Of a stretch of DNA of 64,000 bases, positions 1 to 11,275 are shown piece by piece. The notes beneath the pieces are model-generated. The model worked only from the letters and a program-made list of their open reading frames with translations, did not search any database and was not told the origin of the DNA. This DNA is from Casuarina equisetifolia (taxonomy: Eukaryota; Streptophyta; Magnoliopsida; Fagales; Casuarinaceae), in contig CM052360.1 in the NCBI GenBank assembly GCA_028551475.1, positions 16,728,501-16,792,500 on the forward strand, in the 5' to 3' direction. Each line of letters begins with the position of its first letter. Position 1 is the first letter of the stretch. The position numbers and the translations under genes were made by a program.

Positions 1-849
1 ACATATTCTTTCCATCTTTTAAAGTTCGCACCCGTAAGTGTCTTAATAGTTATCATTTGGTTGTTGATAGAAAAGGTGATTGAAAGTGAGCCAATGCAAG
101 ATTAGTAATATACGAGTACAATATAAATACAATCACATACTTGGAGATTCACAAACTCTATCATGTAAACACCTTTGGGCAGAATACATAACAAATCAAT
201 GTAAAATCTCAGCATAGTAAAGGCCATGAGTATATTCTAATTTTCATAATCTACCACCTTTGGGTGTATAGAATAATCCAATTAGTCTAAATACATGCAT
301 TTCAACTATTCAACTCTTTATGTTATAATATATAATCACTTCCTTTGGAATATAATTATATACTAAAACGAAAACGTCCCCCTCTACATGAGAAAACTTC
401 TTTTGAACACAATTAAGTTGTGCCACTTTGGCAGTCACAACTTAATTGGATCATTCCCATACGTAGGATATGCTTTATGTACTCATTAAAATATTAATAA
501 ACATTGTAACACAATTAACTAAATGCATGCTATATTTACATATACTACCATAATAGCATACAAAGTATGTATATGAACAAGCTTAAGCATGATAGAAAGA
601 AAACAAAGTGTCAACATACATGTTCTAAACTTTAAAGCATCAAAAGAAACTGAAAAGATATATAAAACATATAATATAATATATCAAAATGTATGTTATT
701 CAAAACTACACACTTTAGTTCAAACCACGCTCAATTTGGACCACCCACGCGCTCTTACGCGTCAGTCAAAGTTTTTGGTCAAAATGGTTGATTTTTTTTT
801 TTTACCGTTGATCGTTGACCGGGTCGGGTTGATCCTTGACCAGGTTAGG

Positions 850-1060
850 CCCATGGACCCAAATGGGTTAGACTAGGTTGACTCGAGTGAGCCGAACCTG
901 GATGGGTTGGATTGAGTTAACCCAAATGGGCCAAACCCAAGGACCCAATGGGCTAAATTGGGTTAACCCAAATGGGCCGAATTGGGCCTACCTTGATGGG
1001 CCAAGCCGGCCCAACCCAAATGGGTTGAACCACCCTAACTTGGTTCCAGCCCAGTTGGGT
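850..1060. repeat. Degenerate short repeats built on AACCCAAATGGGCC
   Basis: About 200 bp of imperfect, partly palindromic repeats of GGGTT, AACCCAAATGGG and GGGCC, much richer in GC than the surroundings. Two open frames run through it, but they reflect the repeat periodicity. It lies inside the LTR element's interior. Confidence 0.6.
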
Positions 1061-1644
1061 CTGGACCCGAATGACCGGAGAAGCGGGTCAATCCACCTGT
1101 TTGAGTCGAAAACGACTCGAACAGAACTCGAATGAACCTTGAATGATTTTGTTCGCGATTCGCTTATTCGTGCAAAATTTGCACGAAATAATCACCGATT
1201 TCTGGCATAAAACTACTAGAAATTGGTAGAAAAATATTTCTTTTGGCTGATTAGGTCACGAAAAATACCAAATTAGAACCCAAAAATTTAAGTTTTCGGC
1301 TAAAACTCAAAAACACTATGAAAATGTGATTTTTGTGCTAAAAGTTCATGTAGATCTGTAGATCTACATGCACAGAAGCTGATTGTAGGGAGTAAAATCT
1401 CAATTGGATCAAAATTTCATCAAATTTTGCATGATTAAGAGATTTGGGATTTTTGTAATTTGAAATTTTCAAAAATCACGTTTGTAACCCAAAGAATCCA
1501 AAAATTGTTTTCATCAAATCATAAAAAATACCTAAATGTTCAGGAAATCACATTTTAAACCAAACCAAAAACAAAAATGAATTTGTAAACCAAATAAAAT
1601 CAAAACGGATTTTAGACCTTATCTACGATGGCTCTGATACCACA

Positions 1645-2090
1645 TGTTAGAAAAGAAAACTTTATAGAATCTGTGTAAACAGATCTAAAATACTTTTAAA
1701 TAATTTTGATTTAGCAAACAAACAAAATAGAATAGATAGAAACATACCGCTCTTGCGATTCATTCTTTCGGTGTCGTAAACCCAATAATGCTCTTTGGAA
1801 TTCAAGCTTAGGCGAATATCCTCTATTCTCATAAGAATCACTGACTCGATGAGAGAACTTAGGTTTCTTCTCTTTGTAAAAAGCAACCTTATAAAACCCT
1901 AAGAACAATATGAATTTATATCATGAGTTAGAGGATAAGACCTAGTCTTACCTTATGTGCAACCTAATAGGCCCTTTCATCACGGCCCTATTTGTTTAGC
2001 CACGGCCCACATCAACCAATCTATATTTAGAACTCATAGACCAATATAATATAGCCCATTTAAGTAAGCTTAATAAAAATTAAGCTAACA
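1645..2090 (-). repeat. 5' LTR of the element inserted in AAA-ATPase copy A
   Basis: 446-bp LTR, delimited by the inverted ends TGTTAG at 1645 and CTAACA ending at 2090. The left limit is fixed by the adjacent primer-binding site, and the right limit by resumption of sequence matching the sister AAA-ATPase exon at 2091. Confidence 0.8.
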
Positions 2091-3063
2091 GCAAGCCCAT
2101 CCTGCAATTCGATAGAGCAATCAATATCCTCCACTATAAGTATCGACCGATTGGCCGTGGAGATCAACAACTTCCTGAGCTTAGAATTACACCCAACATC
2201 AGTCAACTCCAAGTCATAGATATCAAAGTTAAGGTAATTCGCCATGGCTGCAACCAAGCTTGATTTTCCAGTGCCCGGTGGGCCAAACAGTAAGTACCCA
2301 CGTTTCCATGCCTTCCCTACCTTCCTGTAAAAATCCTTCCTCCTCACAAACAGCTGTAAATCCTCCATTATCTTCCCTTTAACATCCATATCCATCTCTA
2401 AGGTCTCAAACGTCGCAGGATGATCAAGAATCACCGACTGCCACAGGTTTCCTATCCCCCTCGAATTGGTTCATATCTCAAAGTGAAAAGCTTCAACTTC
2501 TTTCTCTCTTCCCTGACCTCCTTGGACTTTTCCAAGATGTACGGAAAGTAGGTCTCTAAAACCATGTCCTTATGCTTCTTGTTGAAGCTTAGCTTGAAGA
2601 AACGGAGCTCGGACTTAATGGTGGAGTGGTAAGGATCATCGCCCGGGCTCGCTATCCACTTCGAATCGATTTGTTTGGTGACTAACTTCCACATTAGTTG
2701 GACCCCGTTGTACAAGTCCACGATCTCTTCGTTCCTTTCCATGGATATCGATGTCTTGGTCTCCTTCTCGGGCATGGTGACTATGAAGTGTTTTGTGTTA
2801 GGAGAGATTGTGGGTCTTAGATAGATCTCCGCTGCTTGGAAGAGGTGATTGCGGTTGAGGCCCTCAAACTCGTCGACGATGAGTGTGAGTTGGGAGGGGA
2901 GTGAGATGCAGAGGGAGTGGAGTTTGAGGAGGACGTAGATCAGGAGTTCTTGTGGGACGTACTCGCGGACCAGGGATGGGAGGAGAACGGCTGTGGTGGC
3001 TTCTGCGGCCACCGCGGAGACCAGTGTTTCGTTGGAGGGGAGTCGGAGATTTTTGAGGGACAT
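2091..3063 (-). pseudogene. AAA-ATPase (BCS1/HSR4-like) copy A, broken exon 1
   Basis: Sister of the intact gene at 5815-8335 and closely similar along exon 1. It begins at 3063 (MSLKNLRLPSNETLVSA). The N-terminal AAA-associated domain reads to about 2460. Relative to the sister gene, a one-base loss near 2452 shifts the frame and gives a stop straight after LFTLRYEPIRGG; the AAA part continues in another frame from 2434. The P-loop GPPGTGKSS and Walker B ILIVEDID are still present. Coding sequence ends at 2091 where an LTR element is inserted, so the end of exon 1, the intron and exon 2 are not seen. Frameshift plus insertion make it a pseudogene, although the sequence is otherwise well preserved, so the loss looks fairly recent. 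Confidence 0.88.
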
Positions 3064-3400
3064 GGTTTCGTCTTTTGGTTTTTCCTGGAGTTTGATGTTA
3101 ATGCTCTAATGGGGGTCATTTTCTCGCAAGAAGACGGTATGAGCTCTTCAATTTAGTGTCTTCTTCCAACTGTGAGCTCAGTCCAATCACCAGCCAGCTT
3201 GACGTTTGACTCAGAAGAAAAGCACTTACTGACCTGAAGCACAGAGCCTGAATAGCAATGGCGGATGTCTCAATGGAACTTGCTAAGAGGGCTTCTACCT
3301 CTTGCTCGTGAATTTGGTTTCTTCTGGTTCAGTTCTATCCGCGTGCAAAGTCTGATTTGTTTCGATGAACTCGGTAAGCTGCGTAAAATCTTAGGCAGAG
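3064..3400 (-). promoter_or_regulatory. 5' flank of AAA-ATPase copy A, shared with copy B
   Basis: This upstream flank aligns with 8336-8890 ahead of the intact gene, so the tandem duplication included the promoter. Both flanks carry a TTGACG core (3199-3204 here, 8555-8560 in copy B) beside a CCAATCA box. Copy A has a second TTGAC at 3205. TTGAC is the W-box core bound by WRKY factors and TGACG is the as-1 core; the regulatory role here is inferred only. No clear TATA box is seen. Confidence 0.45.
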
Positions 3401-4855
3401 CCTAATCATTACCGTTTAAAATTATAATGTCCCTTTAAGAAGAGCTCAGGAATGAATTATTTTTCTAGTAAACAATTCAAACAAATCATCCATAATCTTT
3501 TATCCAAAATGCTCCTCCACCTATACTTGCGCCACTAGTGGGTTTATCAACAGGGAATGCACTATCAGGTGACTTGCTCGACGCTGAGGCTTTGCATGCA
3601 CAACCTGAGATGTCATGTTTGCATGCACTTGCTAGATGTGTGACTTGGAGAGTTACTTTGGGAGAGAAGCACTTTCGACTGACCTTTATAACTCACGGAT
3701 CCACGTGCAGAGTTGTTGGACTGAGTTGAGGAAGAATCTTTCACGAATATGACTTTCAATTTTCATGGCTCTTGTAAGTTTCCCACAAGAAATTGTAGGT
3801 CGCATAACCTGTCGTATACTTAGAGCTATTTTATATGGTGCATTGTCATGTATTGTATTCTAGAACATTAGCCTATATTTATATCATAATTAATTATCAC
3901 TCCTTACGATGTTATCCATTTTCCACTAATTCTGTTCTACTTTACAGTTAATATACATTTCACACAAAACAAAACCAAACCAATTTTTCGACACATTTGT
4001 AAATTTGAATGTTTAGTTGTCTCCTTATCAACAAATATGCACCTTCATAATTAACAAATTTCCAAATGTTACAAAAAAGGGTTTTTCATTACTTACCCTT
4101 TTTACTCTAAGGAGCACTAAATCATAAGTATTGATCATTAAATATGACGATTAGATTATGTTGTGAGCAACAATTACTATGCTCAAACTAACGATCGTAT
4201 CATATAAAGGCACCTCTTAAGCCACAAAAACATCTAATAGCCTAGTACATTTGCATCTTACTTGAGCATGCCCATTAACATATGAATCCACAAATTCTTC
4301 TAGACTATTGACAATAGTTGAAGGTAATAAGTTATTTCATTTTCTTCTCACTTTCCATCTATGATTCTCCCCTTTACGACTTATTCAAATATTACACAGA
4401 GAAAAGAGTAATATTTCTTTTATGTCCCATAATAGGTCCAACTCTTCTACCCTTTCCCAAGACTCGATGACCATTCATATCTAAGAGCTCGACTCAATGC
4501 CCTATTTTTACCTAATAACCGAACACTTTTTGTATGTAAATACTGCATATTTGATTGCATTCCTAAATCCATTTTCTTCCTTATGAGTTTTAGTGTTAAT
4601 AAAAATGCAGTTAAATCCAATTATCTAAGTATTCACTAGTGTGTAGTCAAATGTTTTGGAGGAGATCTTGTAAAACAAGTATTTTAAGTTTGAATTATTT
4701 CTATTGCATTTCTGACTGAATATTCTTTGGGATGAACCTGCTTTCTAGTTTAAGTCATTAAAAAAAATTTAATGAGGATTTGGATTATAAAAAATAAAAT
4801 AAAAAACATATTACGCTGGAAAAAATTACATTATATCAACTGTTACCAACCTCAG
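3400..4855. other. AT-rich spacer, no gene recognised
   Basis: No convincing coding sequence. A 63-codon plus-strand frame at 3538-3729 matches no family I know and has no supporting context. Confidence 0.5.
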
Positions 4856-4859
4856 TTAG

Positions 4860-5275
4860 GTTGCCGTGACGTAGCTTAGCTGGTCTCGTTGGTATCCCCA
4901 GGAAGGCTATTGCTTGCGGCAAGAGTGGAAGCACGACCTGTCATGATGTTGTACGGAGTCGCCTGCGGGGGTCAGAACGCACCGAGAGTCGTTGCGGGCT
5001 ACCGACGCGCTCCTAAGCACCCTAGCATTGACAGGTCATGAGCACAACGGAAGTATCAGTAGGGCATAGTTTGCGTGTAAAGGTTAAAGAGGTTCAGGTG
5101 GGTCTTACTTCATTTAAGAAAGGGTGCAGGCTTATTGCATTGAACTGTAACCAAGTTCAGGGATTAGATAATCCCTTATCAATAAACCGTCTGATTGGTG
5201 CTGTTGTGGGTTTAGATAATCCCTGTCAGGTGTTGGAGCTTCTGATTCCTCAGAAGAAAAGCACTTTTTGAAGAT
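4860..5275 (+). other. Unassigned GC-rich, coding-like block
   Basis: About 400 bp clearly richer in GC than its surroundings, with many CpG sites between 4870 and 5040. The plus frame 5038-5271 is open for 77 codons and contains two echoes, LDNPLSINRL and LDNPCQVLEL. I do not recognise the product. It could be a fragment of a host gene, organellar DNA, or a gene piece captured by a transposon. Nothing equivalent lies near copy B of the AAA-ATPase, so it is not part of that duplication. Confidence 0.35.
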
Positions 5276-5814
5276 ATGATACTTGATAAAATGGCGAGAG
5301 CCTTATGTTCATTTGCATGGTTATAAGTTATCCTTAAAGTCTTCTTTGTGGACTTAATTTCTCCCTTTTATGCCTTTTATTTTCCCTTCAGTTATTCCAC
5401 ATTTGGATATATGCTTTGAACTTCGGACCTGCAGTAAGAGAGAATCCTTTAGTTCTATTGAGTCTGGTGGTTCTAAGATGATTTAGTTTTATCAGTAGCT
5501 TCTGACTGCACAAGTTTATTGGCCCGCTACATGGGCTATGAACTCTTCCAATGGCGGTCAATCGGAATTGTTGATATCTTGCATGAACAAATCAATGATG
5601 AAAATGACAATTTTCAGCAATCTTGTTTCTCATATGGCCTAGCTGACCGAAATTTATGATGGCCGCTCACATGTTTACTTTTCGACACATTTCTGTAAGG
5701 CAGCTAAATTTCATGACAAAGCCCCACAAACTTATAGCGAGTGTAATGCGGATTACATAAATATCTCTAGGTTACATGGACAACATCCTCACCGCTGCTT
5801 GCTACAGCTACAAT
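5276..5814. other. 3' flank of the AAA-ATPase gene
   Basis: Spacer between the GC-rich block and the AAA-ATPase stop codon. The part nearest the gene probably holds its 3' UTR; no polyadenylation signal could be assigned with confidence. Confidence 0.4.
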
Positions 5815-8335
5815 TCAATGGATCGTCTGTATTTCTTTGCTTTTCTGACCCTCCCCTGTTTCAGCCCCACCATTTTCGTCCATCTCTCCTGTTGCCTCTG
5901 CTCCCAGTACGACCACTTCCTCTTTGGTATCTTTAGTTTTTTCACTTTCTCTCTTCTTACCCTCAAGAAAGTCAATTAGGTCTCTCAGGGCAATTTCAGG
6001 TTCCTCATGTTTCAGCAACTGCTCACCAATCTCTGCTGGAGTTACATTCACCATCACTATCAACTGCTCGATAACTGAGAAAAGTGGGTGTTCTGTAACA
6101 CCAAGATAATTTGATGCTAGCATTCTGAATCCACATGGTGTGCAGTAGGATAAGTGGAGGTGTACATCCATCCGGCCGGGACGCAAAAGAGCTGGGTCCA
6201 GCCGTTCTTTATGATTGGTTGTGAACACTATTATCCGCTCATCCCCACAACTTGACCACAGTCCATCTATGAAATTGAGCAATCCTGACAGAGTTACCTG
6301 GAAAGAAAACCAAGTCATGATCGGATAATTCACAAACCAGCACTCTTGGTTAGAAAAAACGCGTAGGAGCGTATGCAGAGACACCCGAAAGAACGTGTCC
6401 TTGTTCCCACAATTCCAATGGTGAACTGGAAAACCCAAAAACATCCATCACACTCTACATAAATCTGCTCTCCTTTGGTTTTAGTCCATGGAGTTCTAGA
6501 GTTCTTAAGCCCAGATGACAACTTGGATTTGTCATATCACAACTAGATCATATAATCAAATTATGAGTTGTATAGAAACTGATATTTAAGAGGCAATCAA
6601 GAAGAATTGCAGCAGAAGTTTCCCCTGAATTTCGCACAACAACAATTCGAGCGAGGTGCCACTAGTGTATATTGAAAATTGCCCGCTAAGTCACCTGATG
6701 ATGACTGAAGACAGGTTGTGGAATAAGCATAACAAAAGCTTTGCGCAATACTTGTTTAACGTTAGTGCGAAGATAATAGCTTCTTTAGAAAAGAAAAATT
6801 ATCTCATTTGGCCCACAGCTTCATAGGAATCAAATAGAGCTCTAGACATTTCAGAAGCTCGCCACGCCACTCCAGATTTTCGAAAATGGCAACTGTTAGT
6901 TTGTCAAAATCAGCAAAAGCTGTATTGTTATATTCGCTCTTCATCATATTGAAACACCATCGTAGCTCTGTAGTCATGGCTAAAATTTTGGTGAGCTGTA
7001 TCAAACTTTGGTGTTCTTGGTGAACTATGCCTTTATTTGCAGTGAATAGAATTTTGTGAGGTTTATAACTCACAAGGCCACGCAAAAACCCAAATCAAGG
7101 ACGAAAGATATAATAAACTCATTTCCTTCTTGTAATGGTGAGGACATCTATTTCATACTAAATTTTAAATAATAATGCTATTTTTAACATTTCCATGCTC
7201 TCAAAAGTGATCGTGCCAGTATGCATATGCAGGCCTAACATGTATGATAAACACCACAAAATAAAAGAATAGTAAGCGAAAAAGATCAAAAGTAATAGAA
7301 AGTAAACAATCTTACCCGCGGTCTTTTCTTGACCGGATGAGGGTTCCCATCGGTGACTGCTCGAGGCCTTTCCGGCAATTCGATAGAACAATCAATATCC
7401 TCCACTACAAGTATTGACCGGTTGGCCGTGGAGATCAACAACTTTCTGAGCTTGGAATTACGCCCAACATCAGTCAGCTCCAAGTCATAGATATCAAAGT
7501 TAAGGAAATTCGCCATGGCTGCAATCAGGCTTGATTTTCCAGTGCCCGGTGGGCCGAACAGCAAGTACCCACGTTTCCAAGCCTTCCCTACCTTCCTGTA
7601 AAACTCCTTCCTCCTCACAAACAGCTGTAGATCCTCCATTATCTTCGCCTTGACATCCATATCCATCGCTAAGGTCTCAAATGTCGCGGGATGATCAAGA
7701 ATCACCGACTGCCACGGGTTTCCTGCCCTTCCGTGCATCCGATCATATCTCAAAGTGAAAAGCTTCAACGTCTTTAGCTCTTCCATGACCTCCTTGGACT
7801 TTTCCAAGACGTACGGCAAGTAGGTCCCTAAAACCATGTCCTTATGCTTCTTGTTGAAGCTTAGCTTGAAGAAACGGAGCTCGGACTTCATGGTGGAGTG
7901 GTAAGGATCATCGCCTGGGTTCGCTATCCACTTCGACTCGATTTGTCTGGTGACCAACTTCCACTTGAGTTGGACCCCGTTGTACAAGTCCACGATCTCT
8001 TCGTTCCTTTCCATGGAGATCGATATCTTGGTCTCCTTCTCGGGCATGGTGACTCTGAAGCGTTTTGTGTCAGGAGAGACTGTGGGTCTTAGATAGATCT
8101 CCGCAGCTTGGAAGAGGTGATTGCGGTTGAGGCCCTCAAACTCGTCGATGATGAGTGTGAGTTGGGAGGAGAGTGAGGTGAAGAAGGAGCGGAGTTTGTG
8201 GAGGATGTAGCCCCGAAGCTCGTGCGGGACGTAGTCGCTGAGCAGTGATCGGAGGAGAACGGCTGTCGTGGCCGCCGTGGCCGCCGCAGAGATCAGTGTT
8301 TTGGTGGAGGGGAGTTGGAGATTTTGGAGGGACAT
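5815..8335 (-). CDS. AAA-ATPase, BCS1/HSR4-like, intact (two exons)
   Basis: Exons 7316-8335 and 5815-6297, joined in phase 0 across a 1018-bp GT-AG intron (donor GTAAG at 7315-7311, acceptor CAG at 6300-6298); 500 residues ending in TGA. Residues 1-60 form a hydrophobic, Ala/Leu-rich leader and helix, probably a membrane anchor, followed by the AAA-associated domain typical of plant AAA-ATPase-at-mitochondrion-type proteins. The AAA core has P-loop GPPGTGKS (261-268), Walker B ILVVEDID (308-315), sensor TTN (366-368) and the arginine-finger segment LLRPGRMD (377-384). The acidic, Lys-rich tail after about 455 is variable in the family. Plant members related to yeast BCS1 sit in mitochondrial, ER or peroxisomal membranes and several are induced by salicylate or pathogens; localisation here is not shown. 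The ATG at 8335 matches that of the pseudogene copy. All catalytic residues are present. Confidence 0.93.
6298..7315 (-). other. Intron of the intact AAA-ATPase, with an unexplained open frame
   Basis: Long for this family, where the intron is often about 100 bp. It contains a 93-codon minus-strand frame (6804-7085) with natural-looking composition (for example LEWRGELLKCLELYLIPMKL). I do not recognise it. It may be a captured gene fragment or an old insertion. It is not in frame with the flanking exons in any obvious spliced form. Confidence 0.5.
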
Positions 8336-8900
8336 GGCTTTGTCTTTCTGGGTTTTTCTTTGAGTTTGATGATTATGCTTTAATGGAGGTGATTTTCTTG
8401 GAAGAAATTCAGGGGAATTGAGAAATGTTGCAACGGTGGTGGGCTTTGCCGTTGGACTGAGCCAGGACCATTGCCTTCAGCAGAAGATGGAGAAATAGGA
8501 GTTCTTGACTTGGCGTCTTCTTCCCACATTAGCTCCGTCCAATCAGAGGCCTGGTTGACGTTTGGCTCGGAACCAAAGCACTTCTTGACTAGAAGCACGA
8601 AGCCAGAATAGCAGTCGTAGGTGTCCCATTGAAACTTGGCGAGAGGGCTTCTGGTTCTTGAGGGGTCCATTAAGTCTTGCTTCGACCAGGATGCGTGAAC
8701 CATCGGAAAAAAAAAATGATGGCACAAAATCCCAGCAACCAGCAGTCGATTTGCTGTTGCTTACTTTAGTTTTTTTTTTTATGACGTATGTACACCTTCT
8801 CGATGATGTATTTGTCCATGTCACTTCTCGAATTGTTATAATTTGTTTTTTTTTGGTTTGGTTTCCGTCCACATGCAAAGTCTGAATGTTTTGGAGTAGG
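8336..8900 (-). promoter_or_regulatory. Promoter and 5' UTR region of the intact AAA-ATPase
   Basis: Aligns in patches with the flank of copy A. It contains TTGACG at 8555-8560 next to CCAATCA, a W-box/as-1-like core. Open frames on both strands here (8380-8885) have no counterpart in copy A and are taken as chance. Confidence 0.45.
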
Positions 8901-9344
8901 TGAGCTACGTGAAACCATTAAACAATTCATCGGGTACTGCCTACATCAACCTCCACGAGTACGTTTCTTTTATAGTAAACAATTCAAATAAGTCATCTAT
9001 GATCCCCTCTCCAAAATGTGCTAGGCATTAGTGGATTTATCAAAGCTAAAGTTTTGCTGCTGTCAGCTATGCTAGAGTCCCAGTGCACATCTAATGTTTC
9101 AAATCGTTGAATCTCAAAGGATCCTTCCGTCTGAATCACGTCCTCTACTTCTTAATCATCGGTGCATAATGTGGCTAGATGAACGGGTCCAATTTTGTCT
9201 ATCTCTTCAACGTTTCTGTGGACTAAATAGTATTTTCCATCACAAACACAGAGTGATAACCCAATCATCGGAATAAAAGTAACAACTTTTTGCAAATATG
9301 AGTCATTGTGTTTGATTTATATTTTCCCTTAAAATAAATTTCCC
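8901..9344. other. Spacer, nothing recognised
   Basis: No gene, repeat or signal could be supported; a 60-codon plus frame at 9094-9276 has no family match. Confidence 0.4.
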
Positions 9345-11275
9345 CCCGCTTCTATGGCAACAAGGATCCGTCACGATGGTTCAATTAAACTCATGAGCTA
9401 TGACTTCTCCATAGAATATAAGCTTGATAGGAAAAATGAAGTTACATATGCCCATTTTATAAGAGGGGAGAAATAATGCAAGATGAAAATGAAATGAGGC
9501 ATGAGACTAGTGGTTTTGTTATGCTAATGTAGCATCTAGTCTTCTACAATTATGGACTGATGAGCTCACAAAGGGTACAACAAAACACTCCACATAATTA
9601 AGGTCATCTTTCATTAAAGTGTATGAGCAAAGATGTAAAAATTTTTGTTAGGCATTCTAATGTATGTCAATAGCACAAATGGGAGCGTCTTTTATCACTT
9701 GACCTTTTCCAACCCTTTCTCATACCCATTCAAATATGGATGAAAATCTTTATGGATTTTATAAATGGTCCACTAAGCTATTTAGGTAAGACTTCCATCT
9801 TTGACATCATTAATAGATTGTTAAAGTTTGAGCACTTTATCCACATTCCACACTGTTATACAACTCCCACCATAGCTCAAGTCCTTTTTAAGAATATCTT
9901 TAAGTTGTATGACATGTCTAAAACTATAATAAGTGATTATGGGGGGGGGGGGGGGGGGATATTCAGTAATCTCTTTAGCAAGAGTTGTCATTAGCATATT
10001 ATCCTTAATTAGATGGTTAGATAGAGATGGCTGATAGAGTAATTTAAATGCACTTAAGGTGTTTTGTGGGATAAAAATTAGAGTACTACTATAGGTTGCT
10101 ACCTTAGGCCTTTTATTGCTACAATACTAGTGTGCAATCTGCTAGTGGCAAGGCTCTATATTTGACAGTCTATGGAAGGCTTTCTACAACCTTGCTAACT
10201 TACGTACCATGAGCTACCTTAGTTTAATCTATGGATAGGGAGCTCTCTAACCATGGTTAAGTCCCAAAAGAACTTAAGGATAAACTAGCAACAACTTAGA
10301 ACAAGGTGAAAAAAATTGTATTATAGGTAAAGGAGAGACCTTTAGTTTAACATTGAAGAAAAGGTTTATCTTCACCTACAACCATATAGGCAATTGTCAA
10401 TAGCATGAAAAAGGTCCAATAACCTTATACCAATGTTCTATGGGCCTTTAAGGATCACATAAAGAATTAGAAAGGTGGCCTATAGATTGAAATGCCTATT
10501 GGTTCTAGGATCCACCTTGTATTCCATATTTTGAATGTGAAGATACACTTAGGAAAAATTGATATAGTGTAAATGGAGTTGCTTGGGGTATTAGCAGATG
10601 GGGAAGGTTTGACAACCCCTAATGCTATATTGGATAACAAAAATAAGAGGGGAAGCACAAAAATGTTGGTTCATTGGCATGGTCTTTTACCTATAAATTC
10701 AACATGGCAAGGTTAAATTCCTTTGACCTTAAGGACAAGGTCAATGTTAAGGGGAAATGTCTATCACATATCTTTAAAAATAGGAACTATAGAAAGACTT
10801 TTATTCCATATTAGCAACGAACACCAAGACAAATCTCTTAGGATCCTTTATTCTTACAAGACAACAATGATACTAAAAAGGGAGAAACAAGCAAGACTAG
10901 TGATAAGTTACCATCAAAGGACAAGTAATAGGTGAGAGCAGTTGGGAAGGAATGTCTATAAGATTTGTATAAGGTAGATTAGCCCATGCTCTTGTTCTTT
11001 TTATATAATGTAATTGTTTAGACAAACACATGCCGTTTATGTTAGGATAATAGAGAAGGAAGGCCTATATAAGTGGTCTTTCATAAATGTTAATGGGTAT
11101 GAATGAAATTAACTATTCCTTTAAGGTATTAGTCTCCTTTCCTAAGGCTTGTTAAGGTTTTAGTCTCCTTTTATACAATTGTGTTTGTTCTTACTTTATT
11201 CTTTTCAAATTAGTCATAATAGGTTAAAGTAAAAAAAAAATTCTTTCTCTTCGATCTGCAAGATTTTGTTGTCAA
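9345..11275 (+). mobile_element. Ty3-gypsy chromovirus fossil, 3' half
   Basis: Plus-strand remnant, broken in many places. Recognisable parts in order: end of the RNase H domain at about 9380-9470 (KLMSYDFSIEYK); integrase core at about 9735-9945 (MDFINGPLS, followed by a SKTIISD motif); and a C-terminal chromodomain-like segment at about 10590-10740 (AILDNKN then LVHWHGLLP), which places it among chromoviruses. A purine tract at about 10745-10757 leads into a probable 3' LTR from about 10758 to 11275 that contains a TATATAAG promoter element near 11070. Gag, protease and most of reverse transcriptase are missing. Clearly old. Confidence 0.75.
9941..9958 (+). repeat. Run of 18 G
   Basis: An uninterrupted 18-base G run inside the gypsy integrase remnant. 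A similar run occurs in unit 2 at 40387-40402. Length may be unreliable in assembled sequence. Confidence 0.9.

Larger units (their letters stand above)
1..2090 (-). mobile_element. LTR retrotransposon, 5' end and leader (truncated by window edge)
   Basis: Minus-strand LTR element whose 5' LTR is 1645-2090. Just inside the LTR, at 1630-1642, is a primer-binding site complementary to initiator Met tRNA (reads TGGTATCAGAGCC on the minus strand). The internal region runs left from 1644 out of the window; no gag or pol similarity is visible in 1-1629, so this part is a long leader or a non-coding (LARD-like) interior. The LTR butts directly against AAA-ATPase coding sequence at 2091, so the element sits in exon 1 of that gene copy. 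The second LTR and the far-side target duplication are not in the window. Superfamily is unresolved; a Met-tRNA primer site is common in both copia and gypsy elements. Confidence 0.75.

Noticed and set aside
1630-1642. tRNA-like sequence GGCTCTGATACCA
   Set aside because: It is the complement of the Met-tRNA primer-binding site next to an LTR, not a tRNA gene; no cloverleaf surrounds it. The same applies near 13451, 35343, 55686 and 55910.
3538-3729. 63-codon plus frame as a small gene
   Set aside because: No family match, no signal peptide, no promoter or duplicate in the sister region.
8380-8885. Overlapping frames of 75-115 codons upstream of the AAA-ATPase
   Set aside because: They lie in the promoter/5' UTR, are not preserved in the duplicate flank of copy A, and match nothing.
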